Positions 7,477-16,193 of a stretch of DNA of 33,502 bases are shown here, piece after piece. The stretch lies in contig PDTD01000004.1 in the NCBI GenBank assembly GCA_002748755.1, forward strand, positions 1 through 33,502, given 5' to 3'. Numbering within the stretch: the first letter of the stretch is position 1; each line of letters begins with the position of its first letter. Made by a program: the position numbers and the translations under genes. A model generated the notes under the pieces. The model was not told the DNA's origin and searched no databases. It was given only the letters and a program-made list of their open reading frames with translations. This stretch comes from Desulfobulbus propionicus. Its GTDB lineage: Bacteria; Desulfobacterota; Desulfobulbia; Desulfobulbales; Desulfobulbaceae.

Positions 7477-8052
7477 ATGACTACACTACAAGGCACCCAA
7501 ACAGAGAAAAATATTGTAACTGCTTTCACGGGCGAATCCCAGGCCCGCAACCGGTACACCTACTTCGCCTCCAAGGCCAAACAAGAAGGATACGTTCAAA
7601 TAGCTGACATTTTTGAAGAAACAGCCAACCAAGAAAAAGAACATGCCAAGCGCCTATTCAAGCTTCTGGAAGGAGGCGAGGTAGAAATCACCGGCTGTTT
7701 TCCCGCCGGTACCATTGGAACCACCCTGGAAAACCTGGAAGAAGCTGCCCAGGGAGAGCACCACGAACACACGGTGATGTATCCAGAGTTTGCCGCTACG
7801 GCAAGAGAAGAAGGGTTGCAGAAGATCGCGGTAGTCTTCGAGGCCATTGCCAACGCTGAAAAACAGCACGAAAAAAGGTACAGAGACCTCAAAGCCAACA
7901 TAGAGGCTGATCGGGTCTTCAGCCGCGAAGAAACAGTTACCTGGCGCTGCAGAAATTGCGGCTTTGTGCATGAATCCAAAACAGCACCCAGCCGCTGCCC
8001 TGCCTGCGACCATCCCCAAGCGCATTTTGAGTTGCTTGGCGAGAACTGGTAA
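7477..8052 (+). CDS. Rubrerythrin
   Basis: 191 residues, the normal length for rubrerythrin, a cytoplasmic non-haem iron peroxidase that reduces hydrogen peroxide in anaerobes. The N-terminal ferritin-like four-helix bundle has the paired Glu/His motifs (TANQEKEHAKRLF and FEAIANAEKQHEKRY) that bind the di-iron site. The C-terminal rubredoxin domain has CRNCG and CPACD, two CxxC knuckles for the Fe(Cys)4 centre. The ATG follows an AAGGAG site at 7464-7469. It sits alone between two terminator-like hairpins, so it is probably monocistronic, and it lies close to thiol peroxidase, another peroxide-removing enzyme. The 5' leader is strongly structured. No PerR-type palindrome was recognised. Confidence 0.96.
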   Translation: MTTLQGTQTEKNIVTAFTGESQARNRYTYFASKAKQEGYVQIADIFEETANQEKEHAKRLFKLLEGGEVEITGCFPAGTIGTTLENLEEAAQGEHHEHTVMYPEFAATAREEGLQKIAVVFEAIANAEKQHEKRYRDLKANIEADRVFSREETVTWRCRNCGFVHESKTAPSRCPACDHPQAHFELLGENW

Positions 8053-8072
8053 GTCCACCACCAACATGGACG

Positions 8073-8108
8073 GGCAGCACCTTTGGGACACGTCTCCCAG
8101 GTGCTGCC
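8073..8108 (+). terminator. Hairpin after rubrerythrin, possible terminator
   Basis: Nine-bp stem GGCAGCACC/GGTGCTGCC with an inner GGGA/TCCC helix, 20 bases past the stop codon. No T-tract follows (the sequence is C-rich), so termination is inferred only from position and stem strength. Confidence 0.5.
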
Positions 8109-8147
8109 TGCCCTTCCCCCCACCGCTGCCTCCTACGCATCTCTTGC

Positions 8148-8377
8148 CTCGTTCGGATTTCTCATGAACCTTTTATCCTTATTTGAGGAAAAAGATACGA
8201 AAACAGATGGAGGTAATGTCCTTAAACAGACTCAACTTTTGACAAAATGAACACCAAAGCTCAGCCCGGACGGCACCATCTTCGACAATAGTTTGACAAC
8301 GCATATACCCACGTATAATGTGATACCAAAACCTACCGAACCTGGCACCACCTGAGCTGATGAGAAATCCGGGCTAG
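8148..8377 (+). repeat. Dispersed ~230-bp inverted-terminus element (copy A)
   Basis: A near full-length copy. The left end is CTCGTTCGGATTTCTCATGA. The right end is CTGATGAGAAATCCGGGCTAG-like, whose complement starts CTAGCCCGGATTTCTCAT. It is collinear with copy B (20612-20839) over its whole length, with roughly 70% identity by eye; shared blocks include GCACCATCTTCGAC, CATATACCCAC and CTACCGAACCTGG. It has no open frame of note. The palindromic CTAG at the ends could be a 4-bp target duplication. It fills most of the gap between rubrerythrin and thiol peroxidase, and the tpx promoter starts 14 bases beyond its right end. Confidence 0.8.
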
Positions 8378-8390
8378 AAAAAAATCACCC

Positions 8391-8418
8391 TTTACAGACA
8401 ATCGATATTGATTAGAAT
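8391..8418 (+). promoter_or_regulatory. Candidate sigma-70 promoter for thiol peroxidase
   Basis: TTTACA, 16-base spacer, TAGAAT. The predicted transcript start is near 8425, giving a leader of about 110 bases before tpx. Confidence 0.5.
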
Positions 8419-8535
8419 ACGCTATAAAGTGTTCTTATCAGCCTCTCGTACACTCTCAAACAACAGGAACGGATACTGTCCCTTCCAGTTACCAGGAGAG
8501 GCTCATTCTAATCTCTCAACAAGGAGACATACACC

Positions 8536-9036
8536 ATGGCTCAAATCACACTCAAAGGTACTGCCATTGAGACCTCAGGAACGTTGCCAGGCAAAGGAGA
8601 CACTGCCCCGGAATTCACCCTGGTACAAAACGACCTTTCTGAGGCCACCCTGGCTGCATATGCAGGAAAGCGGGTGGTTATAAATATTTTCCCCAGCATT
8701 GATACCCCTGTCTGCGCTGCCTCTGTCCGAAAGTTCAACGAGGTTGCCTCGCAAAAGGACAATACTGTAGTACTCTGCGTTTCTGCGGACCTTCCTTTTG
8801 CCCATCAACGCTTTTGCGAAACCGACGGCCTGGAAAATGTCGTTCCGCTGAGTGTATTCCGGTCGCCTGCATTTGGTCAGGACTATGGCGTTACCATTAC
8901 CACAGGCCCCCTGGCCGGTCTGCTATCAAGAGCCATTGTCATCGTGGACACGGACGGCAAGGTTATCTATACCCAACAGGTTCCTGAGATTACCGAAGAG
9001 CCTGATTATGACGCAGCAATCGCAGCCCTTGGCTAA
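8536..9036 (+). CDS. tpx: Thiol peroxidase (Tpx-type peroxiredoxin)
   Basis: 166 residues, matching the usual length of atypical 2-Cys Tpx enzymes, which reduce hydrogen and alkyl peroxides using thioredoxin. The peroxidatic Cys60 lies in [17 protein letters not shown] and the resolving Cys94 in [11 protein letters not shown]; their spacing is that of the Escherichia coli enzyme. The ATG is preceded by an AAGGAG ribosome-binding site (8521-8526). It is bounded upstream by repeat copy A with a candidate promoter and downstream by an intrinsic terminator, so it appears to be a single-gene unit. Its place next to rubrerythrin suggests a small peroxide-defence locus in an anaerobe. Confidence 0.96.
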   Translation: MAQITLKGTAIETSGTLPGKGDTAPEFTLVQNDLSEATLAAYAGKRVVINIFPSIDTPVCAASVRKFNEVASQKDNTVVLCVSADLPFAHQRFCETDGLENVVPLSVFRSPAFGQDYGVTITTGPLAGLLSRAIVIVDTDGKVIYTQQVPEITEEPDYDAAIAALG

Positions 9037-9079
9037 CCAGGCGTCTACCTGAATCCGTTAGGAAGACAGGTCATTTGAA

Positions 9080-9109
9080 GGGGAGCAGATACGCCCTGCT
9101 CCCCGTTTT
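9080..9109 (+). terminator. Intrinsic terminator after tpx
   Basis: Perfect 9-bp stem GGGGAGCAG/CTGCTCCCC with a 7-base loop, followed by GTTTTC. It begins 44 bases past the tpx stop codon. Confidence 0.88.
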
Positions 9110-9194
9110 CTTCCCCCCTCGAACAACAGCCACCTCTGCGGCTCCTTTTCCCCTCAGGGGCAGCACATTGTTTTTCGCAAGAGAGCATCGAAAA

Positions 9195-9253
9195 TGCCGA
9201 ATTCGGCAAAACATCTCTTTTTCGTTGAGCAAAACATCAACTCCAGATACACT
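9195..9253 (+). promoter_or_regulatory. Palindrome and promoter upstream of the Lrp-family regulator
   Basis: A perfect 14-bp palindrome TGCCGAATTCGGCA (9195-9208) lies 16 bases upstream of a candidate promoter, TTGAGC (9225-9230), 17-base spacer, TACACT (9248-9253). The predicted leader to the regulator start is about 145 bases. Lrp/AsnC proteins often autoregulate through palindromic sites, so the palindrome is a candidate operator. That is inference from position. Confidence 0.45.
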
Positions 9254-9402
9254 AGATAACGCAATCGGTATTTCTCAGCACAACTCTTTTCCGGCGATCA
9301 AGACACAAAAAAGTGCATTGAGAACCGTCTGCCGCAGGTGTCCTCCACCAAAGAGGCTGCAGATAAGGCCTTTGCCCCGGGAGAGATGTTCAGCCTGAAA
9401 CA

Positions 9403-9894
9403 ATGACAATGAAAATAGATGCCGTCAATATAGCCATTATCAACCACCTCAAAGACGGTCGGGCTCCGTATAAAAAAATTGCCGACCAGCTCTCCCTGGC
9501 CGAAGGCACTGTCCGCGCCCGCGTCAAAAAACTTACTGACGAAGGCATTCTCTCCATTAGCGGTCTGGTCAACCCCGAAGCGCTCCCTGATCAGCAGGTT
9601 GTCATGGTGGGGGTTCAGGTCAAGGATATGGACCTGGTCAAAAAGGGCAAAGAGTTCAGTACACTCCGAGGCGTTATTTCCGTCTGTGTGGTCACCGGCA
9701 GATTTGATCTTATAGTCACGGTAATGCTTGATAAGGAATTTGGCCTGCTCGAATTCTTTACTGGAGAAGTGGCAACCATTGATAATATTCGGTCCGTGGA
9801 AACCTTCGTGGTCTACAAAAGCTTTAATCTCAAAGTTCCGCTGAGTAACAATGGGCATCCCCACTCAATCGTATCCGGTAAAGAGACACTGTAG
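9403..9894 (+). CDS. Lrp/AsnC-family transcriptional regulator
   Basis: 163 residues with the two-domain Lrp layout. An N-terminal winged helix-turn-helix (about residues 5-55) contains YKKIADQLSLAEGTVRARVKKL, with ILSISGLVNPEAL as the wing. A C-terminal RAM ligand-binding domain follows, with GVISVCVVTGRFDLIVTVML, the usual 'G.yD' ligand-loop region. The family senses amino acids and binds DNA as dimers to octamers. Being directly upstream of gcvT in the same direction (131-bp gap) suggests it controls the glycine-cleavage cluster, perhaps responding to glycine or serine. A second in-frame ATG at 9409 is also possible. A palindrome and promoter lie upstream. Confidence 0.9.
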   Translation: MTMKIDAVNIAIINHLKDGRAPYKKIADQLSLAEGTVRARVKKLTDEGILSISGLVNPEALPDQQVVMVGVQVKDMDLVKKGKEFSTLRGVISVCVVTGRFDLIVTVMLDKEFGLLEFFTGEVATIDNIRSVETFVVYKSFNLKVPLSNNGHPHSIVSGKETL

Positions 9895-10025
9895 TCCGAA
9901 TTCCTCCTGAGCATGTCACAAAAACAAAAGAAAATAAAAAACCATCAGTTACAATAATATCTTCCACCAACCTCTCCAAAATGTTCAGGAGAAATCTGGG
10001 CGGGACACTTCACAGCAAGAGCACC

Positions 10026-11297
10026 ATGAAACAGACACCTCTTTACGACCTACACCTGCGGCAGGGCGCTTACATGGCGGAATTCGGTTCCTACGAAATG
10101 CCCCTCTGGTATCCCACCGGTGCCAAGGCTGAGCATCTGGCCGTCATCACCAGCGCCGGACTGTTTGACACCTCCCATATGTCCGTGCTCACCCTGCGGG
10201 GTCACGACAGTCGCCGTCTCCTCCAACGATGCCTCTCCAAAGATCTGGATGCCTGTATCGGTCCCCGAAAAACCGAAATGGTCAACGGTCGGTGTGTGTA
10301 CGGTGTGTTGCTCAACCACCAAGCCCATGTCCTTGACGACGCCATTCTCTACCAGTGTTCTACAGACCAGTTCATGCTGGTGGTCAATGCGGCAATGGGG
10401 CAGCCCATTGCTGAGCATCTACACAGGGAGCGCACAGAGAGCGAAGAGGTCACCATCACCGACTGCACAGATCAGGTTGGTAAAGTAGATCTGCAGGGAC
10501 CGGCGGCCGCTCGAATCCTCGCCCGTATCCTGGAAAACCCGGAAGACGTGTTCACCAGGATGGTGTATTTTTCCTTCAAGGGCACCTTCCGCCCCGGCAT
10601 CCTTGCAGGAGAAGATATCCGCCTCAAAGACGGCACCCCGCTGATGGTTTCCCGCACGGGCTATACAGGCGAGTTCGGGTTTGAACTCTTTGTCTCTCCA
10701 GAGCACACCCTGCCGCTCTGGGAGCAACTGCTCGCTGCCGGAGAACGGGACGGGCTGATCGCCTGCGGGCTTGCAGCAAGGGATTCGCTGAGGGCTGGAG
10801 CCGTGCTGCCGCTTTCCCACCAAGACATTGGCCCCTGGCCTTTCATGCATACGCCCTGGAACTTCACCCTGCCCCTTCGGGAAGACGGCACCATGGGCAA
10901 ACAGTTCATTGGCGCCAGCGCCCTTGCAGATCCAAAGGGCGAAATGTGGACCCTCCCCTTTGCCGGCTTTGATCCACGCAAAATACCTGTCTCGCAAAAA
11001 AACTTTGTCATGGATGGGCAGGGAAACAAAATAGGCACCATCCTCACCTGCGCTACGGACATGGCCATCGACAGGATCGACGGGGTGATCGTGAGCCTTG
11101 CCAGTCCAGCAGCCCAAGGCCGTCCCAAAGCATTCAATCCACGGGGACTCTGCTGCGGATTTATCCGAGTCACCCACAACCTGGCACCCGGAACCCTTGT
11201 AACGCTGACAGACGGCAAACGAAACATCCCAGTGGAGATACGCACAGATGTCCGGCCAGACAGAACAGCACGCAAACCCATGGCATCCATGCTGTGA
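10026..11297 (+). CDS. gcvT: Glycine cleavage system T protein (aminomethyltransferase)
   Basis: 423 residues. T protein takes the aminomethyl group from the lipoyl arm of H protein, releases ammonia and forms 5,10-methylene-tetrahydrofolate. The N-terminal TPLYDLHLRQGAYMAEFG, the AGLFDTSHM segment, VDLQGPAA, RTGYTGEFGFELF and GLAARDSLRAGA are typical of the folate-binding GcvT fold. It is longer than the usual ~360 residues, partly through a C-terminal extension rich in Arg and Asp. The start at 10026 is chosen by family alignment; an upstream ATG at 9981 adds 15 unlikely residues, and neither has a strong ribosome-binding site. It is the first gene of the cleavage cluster; gcvH follows after 63 bases. 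No glycine riboswitch pattern is visible upstream. Confidence 0.93.
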   Translation: MKQTPLYDLHLRQGAYMAEFGSYEMPLWYPTGAKAEHLAVITSAGLFDTSHMSVLTLRGHDSRRLLQRCLSKDLDACIGPRKTEMVNGRCVYGVLLNHQAHVLDDAILYQCSTDQFMLVVNAAMGQPIAEHLHRERTESEEVTITDCTDQVGKVDLQGPAAARILARILENPEDVFTRMVYFSFKGTFRPGILAGEDIRLKDGTPLMVSRTGYTGEFGFELFVSPEHTLPLWEQLLAAGERDGLIACGLAARDSLRAGAVLPLSHQDIGPWPFMHTPWNFTLPLREDGTMGKQFIGASALADPKGEMWTLPFAGFDPRKIPVSQKNFVMDGQGNKIGTILTCATDMAIDRIDGVIVSLASPAAQGRPKAFNPRGLCCGFIRVTHNLAPGTLVTLTDGKRNIPVEIRTDVRPDRTARKPMASML

Positions 11298-11360
11298 GAA
11301 AAGGAGACGATCCCCACCCATCGCAAACCCTACAAACCCAGGAGATCAGGAGCTGAACCA

Positions 11361-11765
11361 ATGAAAGAACTTGATGAACTGCAGATACCAGAAGAACTGC
11401 GCTATACCGAGGAGCATGAATGGGCCAAGTTCAACGGCGAGACCGTACGAATAGGCGTCACTGATTATGCCCAGGACCAACTGGGTGATATTGTTTTTGT
11501 CGAACTGCCAGCCGTGGGCGACCGATTCTCTCAGGGAGACGAATGTGGCACCCTGGAATCAGTCAAGGCGGTTTCAGAGTTCTACCTCCCTATGGGCGGC
11601 GAGGTGCTAGCAGTCAATACGGAACTGGAAAACTCCCCAGAGCTGCTCAACCAGGATCCGTACACCAACTGGCTCATCGAGATCAAACCGGACAACAGCG
11701 ATGCCTACAAAGACCTGCTGTCTGCCTCCGCCTACCTGGCCATGCTCAAAGGACAACTGCCATGA
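11361..11765 (+). CDS. gcvH: Glycine cleavage system H protein
   Basis: 134 residues, the lipoyl carrier that shuttles the aminomethyl intermediate between P, T and L proteins. The lipoylated lysine is Lys69 in ECGTLESVKAVSEFYLP, with the conserved upstream GDIVFVELPAVGD. The N-terminal YTEEHEWAKF is the standard family opening. The ATG follows a CAGGAG site. Its stop codon overlaps the gcvPA start by 4 bp (ATGA), implying translational coupling. Enzymes that attach and mature the lipoyl group (lipB, lipA) are encoded in the same operon. Confidence 0.97.
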   Translation: MKELDELQIPEELRYTEEHEWAKFNGETVRIGVTDYAQDQLGDIVFVELPAVGDRFSQGDECGTLESVKAVSEFYLPMGGEVLAVNTELENSPELLNQDPYTNWLIEIKPDNSDAYKDLLSASAYLAMLKGQLP

Positions 11766-13096
11766 GATACCTGCCGCACACCGAGGAAGAAATACAGGCT
11801 ATGCTGGATGTTACCGGGCATGCCAGCCTGGAAGAACTTTTTGCCTCGGTACCCTTGGATTGCCGTATGACCAGGCCATGGAACCTCCCCCCGGCGATGA
11901 GCGAATGGGAACTCAACCAACATGTGGCCGAACTGGCCGCAGCCATGCAGAGCAACGAACATACAACGGTTCTTGTGGGCGCAGGCTCCTATCATCATTA
12001 CATCCCCGAAACAGTGCGCCAGTTAATGGGACGCTCGGAATTTCTCACGGCCTACACACCCTATCAGCCTGAGATGGCCCAGGGAACGCTGCAGGGGATA
12101 TTTGAATACCAGACCCTGACTGCACGCCTGCTTGGGATGGACGCCGTCAACGCCTCCATGTACGATGGCGCCTCGGCGCTAGCCGAGGCCCTGCTCATGG
12201 GTCTGCGGACTGCCCGAAAAAAAAGCAGGGTAGCCGTGTCCAGGGCGATCCACCCTCATTACCGTGCTGTGGTGCAGACCTACCTAAAACCAACGGCATT
12301 TGAGATGCTCGAACTGCCTGTTCTGACAGATGGCAGGACTGACCTCGACAGCATAGACGACATAGAGGATCTGGCAGCCGTGGCTTTACAATCACCCAAT
12401 TTCTTCGGTGTGGTTGAGGACCTGGAAGCGGCTGCCCTCCGAATCCATGCCAAGGACGCCCTGTTCATCACCTCCTTCAGCGAACCCTTTGCCTACGGTC
12501 TATTGAAAAACCCTGGTCTATGCGGTGCCGATATCGTCTGTGGAGAAGGGCAGAGTTTTGGTCTGCCCCGTTCTTTTGGCGGCCCCGGCCTGGGTATGTT
12601 CGGCTGCAAACAACAACTGGTCCGCAATCTACCCGGTCGCCTGGTCGGGGAAACCAAAGATCTGGACGGTCAACGCGGCTTTGTCCTGACTCTGGCCACC
12701 AGAGAACAACATATCCGCCGAGAAAAGGCAACATCCAACATCTGCTCAAACCAGGGCATCTGCGCCATGACAGCCGCTGCATACATGGCTTCCCTGGGCC
12801 GAACAGGACTGCGGAAAATGTCCCGCCTCAACTACGACAAGTGCGCATACCTGAAAAACAAACTCCTCCAAGCAGGAGCCAGCCTTACCTTTTCAGGCCC
12901 GACATTCAACGAGTTCACTGTGCACTTTGACAAGGATTTTCAACCGGTATACGACAGGCTGCTGGAGCAAAACATTGTAGCCGGGCTGGAGCTGGGCACC
13001 TGGTATCCAGACCTGCGCTCACACTACCTGTTCTGCGTGACAGAGACAGTGTCCAAACAAGACATGGACACCATTATCAAGGAGATCAGAGCATGA
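11762..13096 (+). CDS. gcvPA: Glycine dehydrogenase (decarboxylating) subunit 1
   Basis: 444 residues, the alpha subunit of the split P protein, which decarboxylates glycine and loads the aminomethyl group on H protein. The family opening MRYLPHTEEEIQAMLDV and the segments YTPYQPEMAQGTLQGIFEYQ, NASMYDGASALAEA and KATSNICSNQ are diagnostic of the N-terminal half of P protein. This half lacks the PLP lysine, which is in GcvPB. It starts at 11762, overlapping gcvH by ATGA, and ends overlapping gcvPB by ATGA. The two-subunit form is typical of many anaerobes and Gram-positives. The frame is complete. Confidence 0.96.
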   Translation: MRYLPHTEEEIQAMLDVTGHASLEELFASVPLDCRMTRPWNLPPAMSEWELNQHVAELAAAMQSNEHTTVLVGAGSYHHYIPETVRQLMGRSEFLTAYTPYQPEMAQGTLQGIFEYQTLTARLLGMDAVNASMYDGASALAEALLMGLRTARKKSRVAVSRAIHPHYRAVVQTYLKPTAFEMLELPVLTDGRTDLDSIDDIEDLAAVALQSPNFFGVVEDLEAAALRIHAKDALFITSFSEPFAYGLLKNPGLCGADIVCGEGQSFGLPRSFGGPGLGMFGCKQQLVRNLPGRLVGETKDLDGQRGFVLTLATREQHIRREKATSNICSNQGICAMTAAAYMASLGRTGLRKMSRLNYDKCAYLKNKLLQAGASLTFSGPTFNEFTVHFDKDFQPVYDRLLEQNIVAGLELGTWYPDLRSHYLFCVTETVSKQDMDTIIKEIRA

Positions 13097-14571
13097 ACAA
13101 GACACCTGGAACCAGTGGTCTGATACTCGAAGAACCCCTGCTCTGGGAAAAAGGCAAACCTGGCCGCCACGGAATGTCTATCCCCAAAAACGATGTCCCG
13201 TCAGCCCCCCTGGACGAGAACCTCCTCGGTGCAGAAGTGGATTTCCCGGATCTGAGTGAAGTAGATGTGGTCCGCCACTACACCAGGCTGAGTCAATGGA
13301 ACTTCAGCGTTGACACCGGCCTGTATCCCCTGGGTTCCTGCACCATGAAATACAATCCAAAAATCAATGAAAAACACGCTGCCACACCTGCCTTGGCTGC
13401 GGCGCACCCAATGCTGGGCGAGCAGCATTCCCAGGGTGTGCTGCGGATCATGGTTGCCTTGCAAGACTACCTGGCCGACATCACCGGCCTGGATGCGGTG
13501 AGCCTGCAGCCTGCCGCCGGCGCCCATGGGGAGTTGACTGGCATGCTCCTGTTCCACGCCTTTCATGCCGACCGCCAGGCCTCAAGAAACAAAATCCTTA
13601 TCCCTGACACCGCCCACGGCACCAACCCCGCATCTGCAGCATTGTGCGGCTACAAAGCGATTCCGGTTCCCTCAAACGACCAAGGCATCCTGGAAACAGA
13701 TGCTGTAGCAAGGCTCATGGACGAGGAGACAGCAGGCATAATGCTCACCAATCCCAACACCCTGGGTCTGTTTGAAGAGCAGGTCCGACAGATTACCGAT
13801 ATCGTGCATGCCAGGGGTGGGCTGGTGTATGGTGACGGGGCCAACATGAACGCAATTCTCGGTGTGGTGGATGCCAAGAAATGCGGCATAGATGTGCTCC
13901 ACCTGAACCTACACAAAACCTTTTCCACCCCCCATGGCGGAGGAGGACCAGGTGCCGGCCCTCTTTGTGTCACCAGTGAACTGGAGCCCTTTCTTCCCAC
14001 ACCACGAGTTCTTAAAAAAGGCGACCACTACTGTCTTACAACAGACCATCCGCGATCCATCGGCCGCATACATGGTTTTCACGGGAATGTTGGTGTTCTT
14101 ATCAAGGCCTACTGCTATATTCTGTCCATGGGGGAAGAGGGGCTGAAAAAAGTCAGCCGACTGGCTGTCCTCAACGCCAACTACATCAGAGAAAAACTCA
14201 AGAACAGCTATCACCTTGCCTACGAAACGCCCTGCATGCATGAGTGCGTTTTTTCCGATGCGCTCCAGAGGAACAGCAAGGTGAGCACCCTGGATATTGC
14301 CAAGCGGCTTATTGATTACGGGTTTCACCCGCCAACGATCTATTTTCCCCTGGTGGTGCCAGGAGCGATCATGATCGAACCTACGGAATGCGAATGCAAG
14401 GATGACCTGGATCAGTTTATTACGACCATGCAACAGATAGCAGAAGAAGCTGAACACCAACCCGAGCTCCTCCACGGCGCACCCAGCAGGTGCAAGGTTA
14501 AACGACTGGATGAGGTGAGCGCGGCCCGCTGCCCTTGCCTGATAGGGATGCCTGGACAAAAAAGGGAATGA
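13093..14571 (+). CDS. gcvPB: Glycine dehydrogenase (decarboxylating) subunit 2
   Basis: 492 residues, the PLP-bearing beta subunit of P protein. The PLP Schiff-base lysine is Lys275 in LNLHKTFSTPHGGGGPG; other signatures are GSCTMKYNPKINE, LQPAAGAHGELTG and DTAHGTNPASA. It forms the active heterotetramer with GcvPA. The start overlaps gcvPA (ATGA) and the stop overlaps lipB (ATGA), so all are likely on one transcript. The final ~40 residues after the conserved region are basic and Cys-containing (ARCPCL) and may be lineage-specific. No lpd (L protein) gene follows. Confidence 0.97.
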   Translation: MNKTPGTSGLILEEPLLWEKGKPGRHGMSIPKNDVPSAPLDENLLGAEVDFPDLSEVDVVRHYTRLSQWNFSVDTGLYPLGSCTMKYNPKINEKHAATPALAAAHPMLGEQHSQGVLRIMVALQDYLADITGLDAVSLQPAAGAHGELTGMLLFHAFHADRQASRNKILIPDTAHGTNPASAALCGYKAIPVPSNDQGILETDAVARLMDEETAGIMLTNPNTLGLFEEQVRQITDIVHARGGLVYGDGANMNAILGVVDAKKCGIDVLHLNLHKTFSTPHGGGGPGAGPLCVTSELEPFLPTPRVLKKGDHYCLTTDHPRSIGRIHGFHGNVGVLIKAYCYILSMGEEGLKKVSRLAVLNANYIREKLKNSYHLAYETPCMHECVFSDALQRNSKVSTLDIAKRLIDYGFHPPTIYFPLVVPGAIMIEPTECECKDDLDQFITTMQQIAEEAEHQPELLHGAPSRCKVKRLDEVSAARCPCLIGMPGQKRE

Positions 14572-15263
14572 GCGGTCAATGGATCGATCTCGGCCTCATG
14601 GACTACCAGCAGGCCTATGCCCTCCAGCAACAACTGGTTGCTCTGCGCCACCACACTCTGCAGGATGATCTGCTGCTCAGCCTGGAGCATCCACCGGTCT
14701 ATACCCTTGGGAAACGTGGTGGGATGGAGAATCTCAGGGTAGACGAAACTTTTCTACAACGGCACAACATCCCTGTGGTGCCTATTGAACGGGGCGGTAA
14801 TATCACCTACCACGGCCCTGGGCAGGCGGTGATCTACCCCATTATCAGCCTCAAAGAACACAGACTGGCAGTCAAGGAATATGTCTGGATACTGGAAGAG
14901 ATCATGCTGCAAACAGCAGCCTGCTTTGATGTCCCAGCCTGCCGAGACGAGCGCAACCGGGGCATCTGGGTCGGCAGCGCAAAAATGGGCAGTCTGGGCA
15001 TTGCCGTTCGTCAGGGCGTCAGTTTTCATGGGCTGGCGCTCAATGTGAACACTGACCTCCGTCCTTTTTCCTGGATCACGCCCTGTGGTATCCAGGACGC
15101 GACCATGACTTCTTTGGCCCTTGAACGGGGCGCCTTTCTCTGTATGGAAAAAGTCAGGCAGGTGTTGCTGGCCCAATGCAGAAAGCACCTGGCCATGGCA
15201 CTTGAACCTGTTCCCGCAGAGACACTCTACAGATATATCAAGCACCAGGAGCACGGACAATGA
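14568..15263 (+). CDS. lipB: Lipoyl(octanoyl) transferase
   Basis: 231 residues. LipB moves octanoate from acyl carrier protein to the target lysine of lipoyl proteins such as GcvH. Catalytic Lys139 lies in VGSAKMGSLGIAVR and the acyl-accepting Cys173 in TPCGI; RGGNITYHGPGQAVIYP is the substrate-binding signature. The start is the ATG within the ATGA overlap with gcvPB; a longer reading from 14535 would intrude into gcvPB. It overlaps lipA by ATGA. Position implies that lipoylation capacity is made together with its main client, H protein. Confidence 0.96.
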   Translation: MSGQWIDLGLMDYQQAYALQQQLVALRHHTLQDDLLLSLEHPPVYTLGKRGGMENLRVDETFLQRHNIPVVPIERGGNITYHGPGQAVIYPIISLKEHRLAVKEYVWILEEIMLQTAACFDVPACRDERNRGIWVGSAKMGSLGIAVRQGVSFHGLALNVNTDLRPFSWITPCGIQDATMTSLALERGAFLCMEKVRQVLLAQCRKHLAMALEPVPAETLYRYIKHQEHGQ

Positions 15264-16189
15264 CCCGCCCCCTCAAAACAGGCAAACCGTCATGGTTACG
15301 CCGCAGGCTACCCCCAGGTGGTAGTTACGAAAAAATCCGCCACCTCGTCAGGGAAGGCTGCCTGACCACGGTCTGCCAGGAGGCCATGTGTCCCAACCAG
15401 TTTGAGTGCTTTGCCAAGGGAACGGCGACCTTCATGATTCTGGGTGATCGCTGCACCCGCAACTGCCGCTTCTGCGCCGTTCCGCACGGCCCCCTGGAAC
15501 TCCCCGACCGAAAGGAACCCCAACGCCTGGCCCAAGCTGTAGCTGACATGCACTTGCAATACGCGGTCATCACCTCCGTCACCCGTGATGACCTGCCCGA
15601 CGGAGGTGCCGCTCATTTTGCTGATACCATTGCCGCTGTTCGTCAGACATCTCCCGACATTCGGGTGGAAGTGCTGATCCCGGATTTGCTGGGCGATATC
15701 AATGCGCTGCAGACCATCCTTTTGGCCCGGCCTGATGTGCTCAACCACAACATGGAAACCGTTGAGCGGCTCTATCCTACGGTACGTCCCCAAGCTCTCT
15801 ACCACCGCTCCCTGAACCTCCTAAAAATGGTTCAAGAACTTGCGCCAACCATGCTCACCAAATCAGGGATTATGGTCGGCCTGGGCGAAACAGGGGAAGA
15901 GCTGAAGCGCCTCTTTACTGACCTGGCAGGGGTGCATTGTGATATCCTGACCATAGGACAATACCTGCAGCCCTCGACAGAGCATCTCCCGGTGAGCCGT
16001 TTTCTGCCCCCTGAAGAATTCGGGGAACTGGAGCGCCAGGCCATGGCAGCAGGTTTCGCTGCGGTCGCTTCTGGCCCATTTGTCCGCAGCTCATACCAGG
16101 CAGAATCGTTATACGCAGCAGCCGGTGAACGAAACGGCTGGCAGCCCGCTTCTTCATCCTCTTCATTCGCTAAAACACACTCTAAATAA
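15260..16189 (+). CDS. lipA: Lipoyl synthase (radical SAM)
   Basis: 309 residues. LipA inserts two sulfur atoms into protein-bound octanoyl groups. The auxiliary [4Fe-4S] cluster ligands are Cys39, Cys44 and Cys50 (CX4CX5C); the radical-SAM cluster ligands are Cys65, Cys69 and Cys72 (CTRNCRFC). The C-terminal FVRSSYQAE supplies the conserved RSSY serine that ligates the auxiliary cluster. The start overlaps lipB by ATGA. Four bases separate it from the transporter gene. Length and motifs are fully standard. Confidence 0.97.
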   Translation: MTRPLKTGKPSWLRRRLPPGGSYEKIRHLVREGCLTTVCQEAMCPNQFECFAKGTATFMILGDRCTRNCRFCAVPHGPLELPDRKEPQRLAQAVADMHLQYAVITSVTRDDLPDGGAAHFADTIAAVRQTSPDIRVEVLIPDLLGDINALQTILLARPDVLNHNMETVERLYPTVRPQALYHRSLNLLKMVQELAPTMLTKSGIMVGLGETGEELKRLFTDLAGVHCDILTIGQYLQPSTEHLPVSRFLPPEEFGELERQAMAAGFAAVASGPFVRSSYQAESLYAAAGERNGWQPASSSSSFAKTHSK

Positions 16190-16193
16190 TCCC

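Noticed and set aside
9895-10025. Possible glycine riboswitch upstream of gcvT
   Set aside because: The region is only 131 bases and A-rich; none of the conserved glycine-aptamer blocks were seen.
11543-11761. Extended N-terminus of gcvPA into gcvH
   Set aside because: It would overlap most of the gcvH 3' half; the ATG at 11762 gives the family N-terminus and an ATGA overlap.
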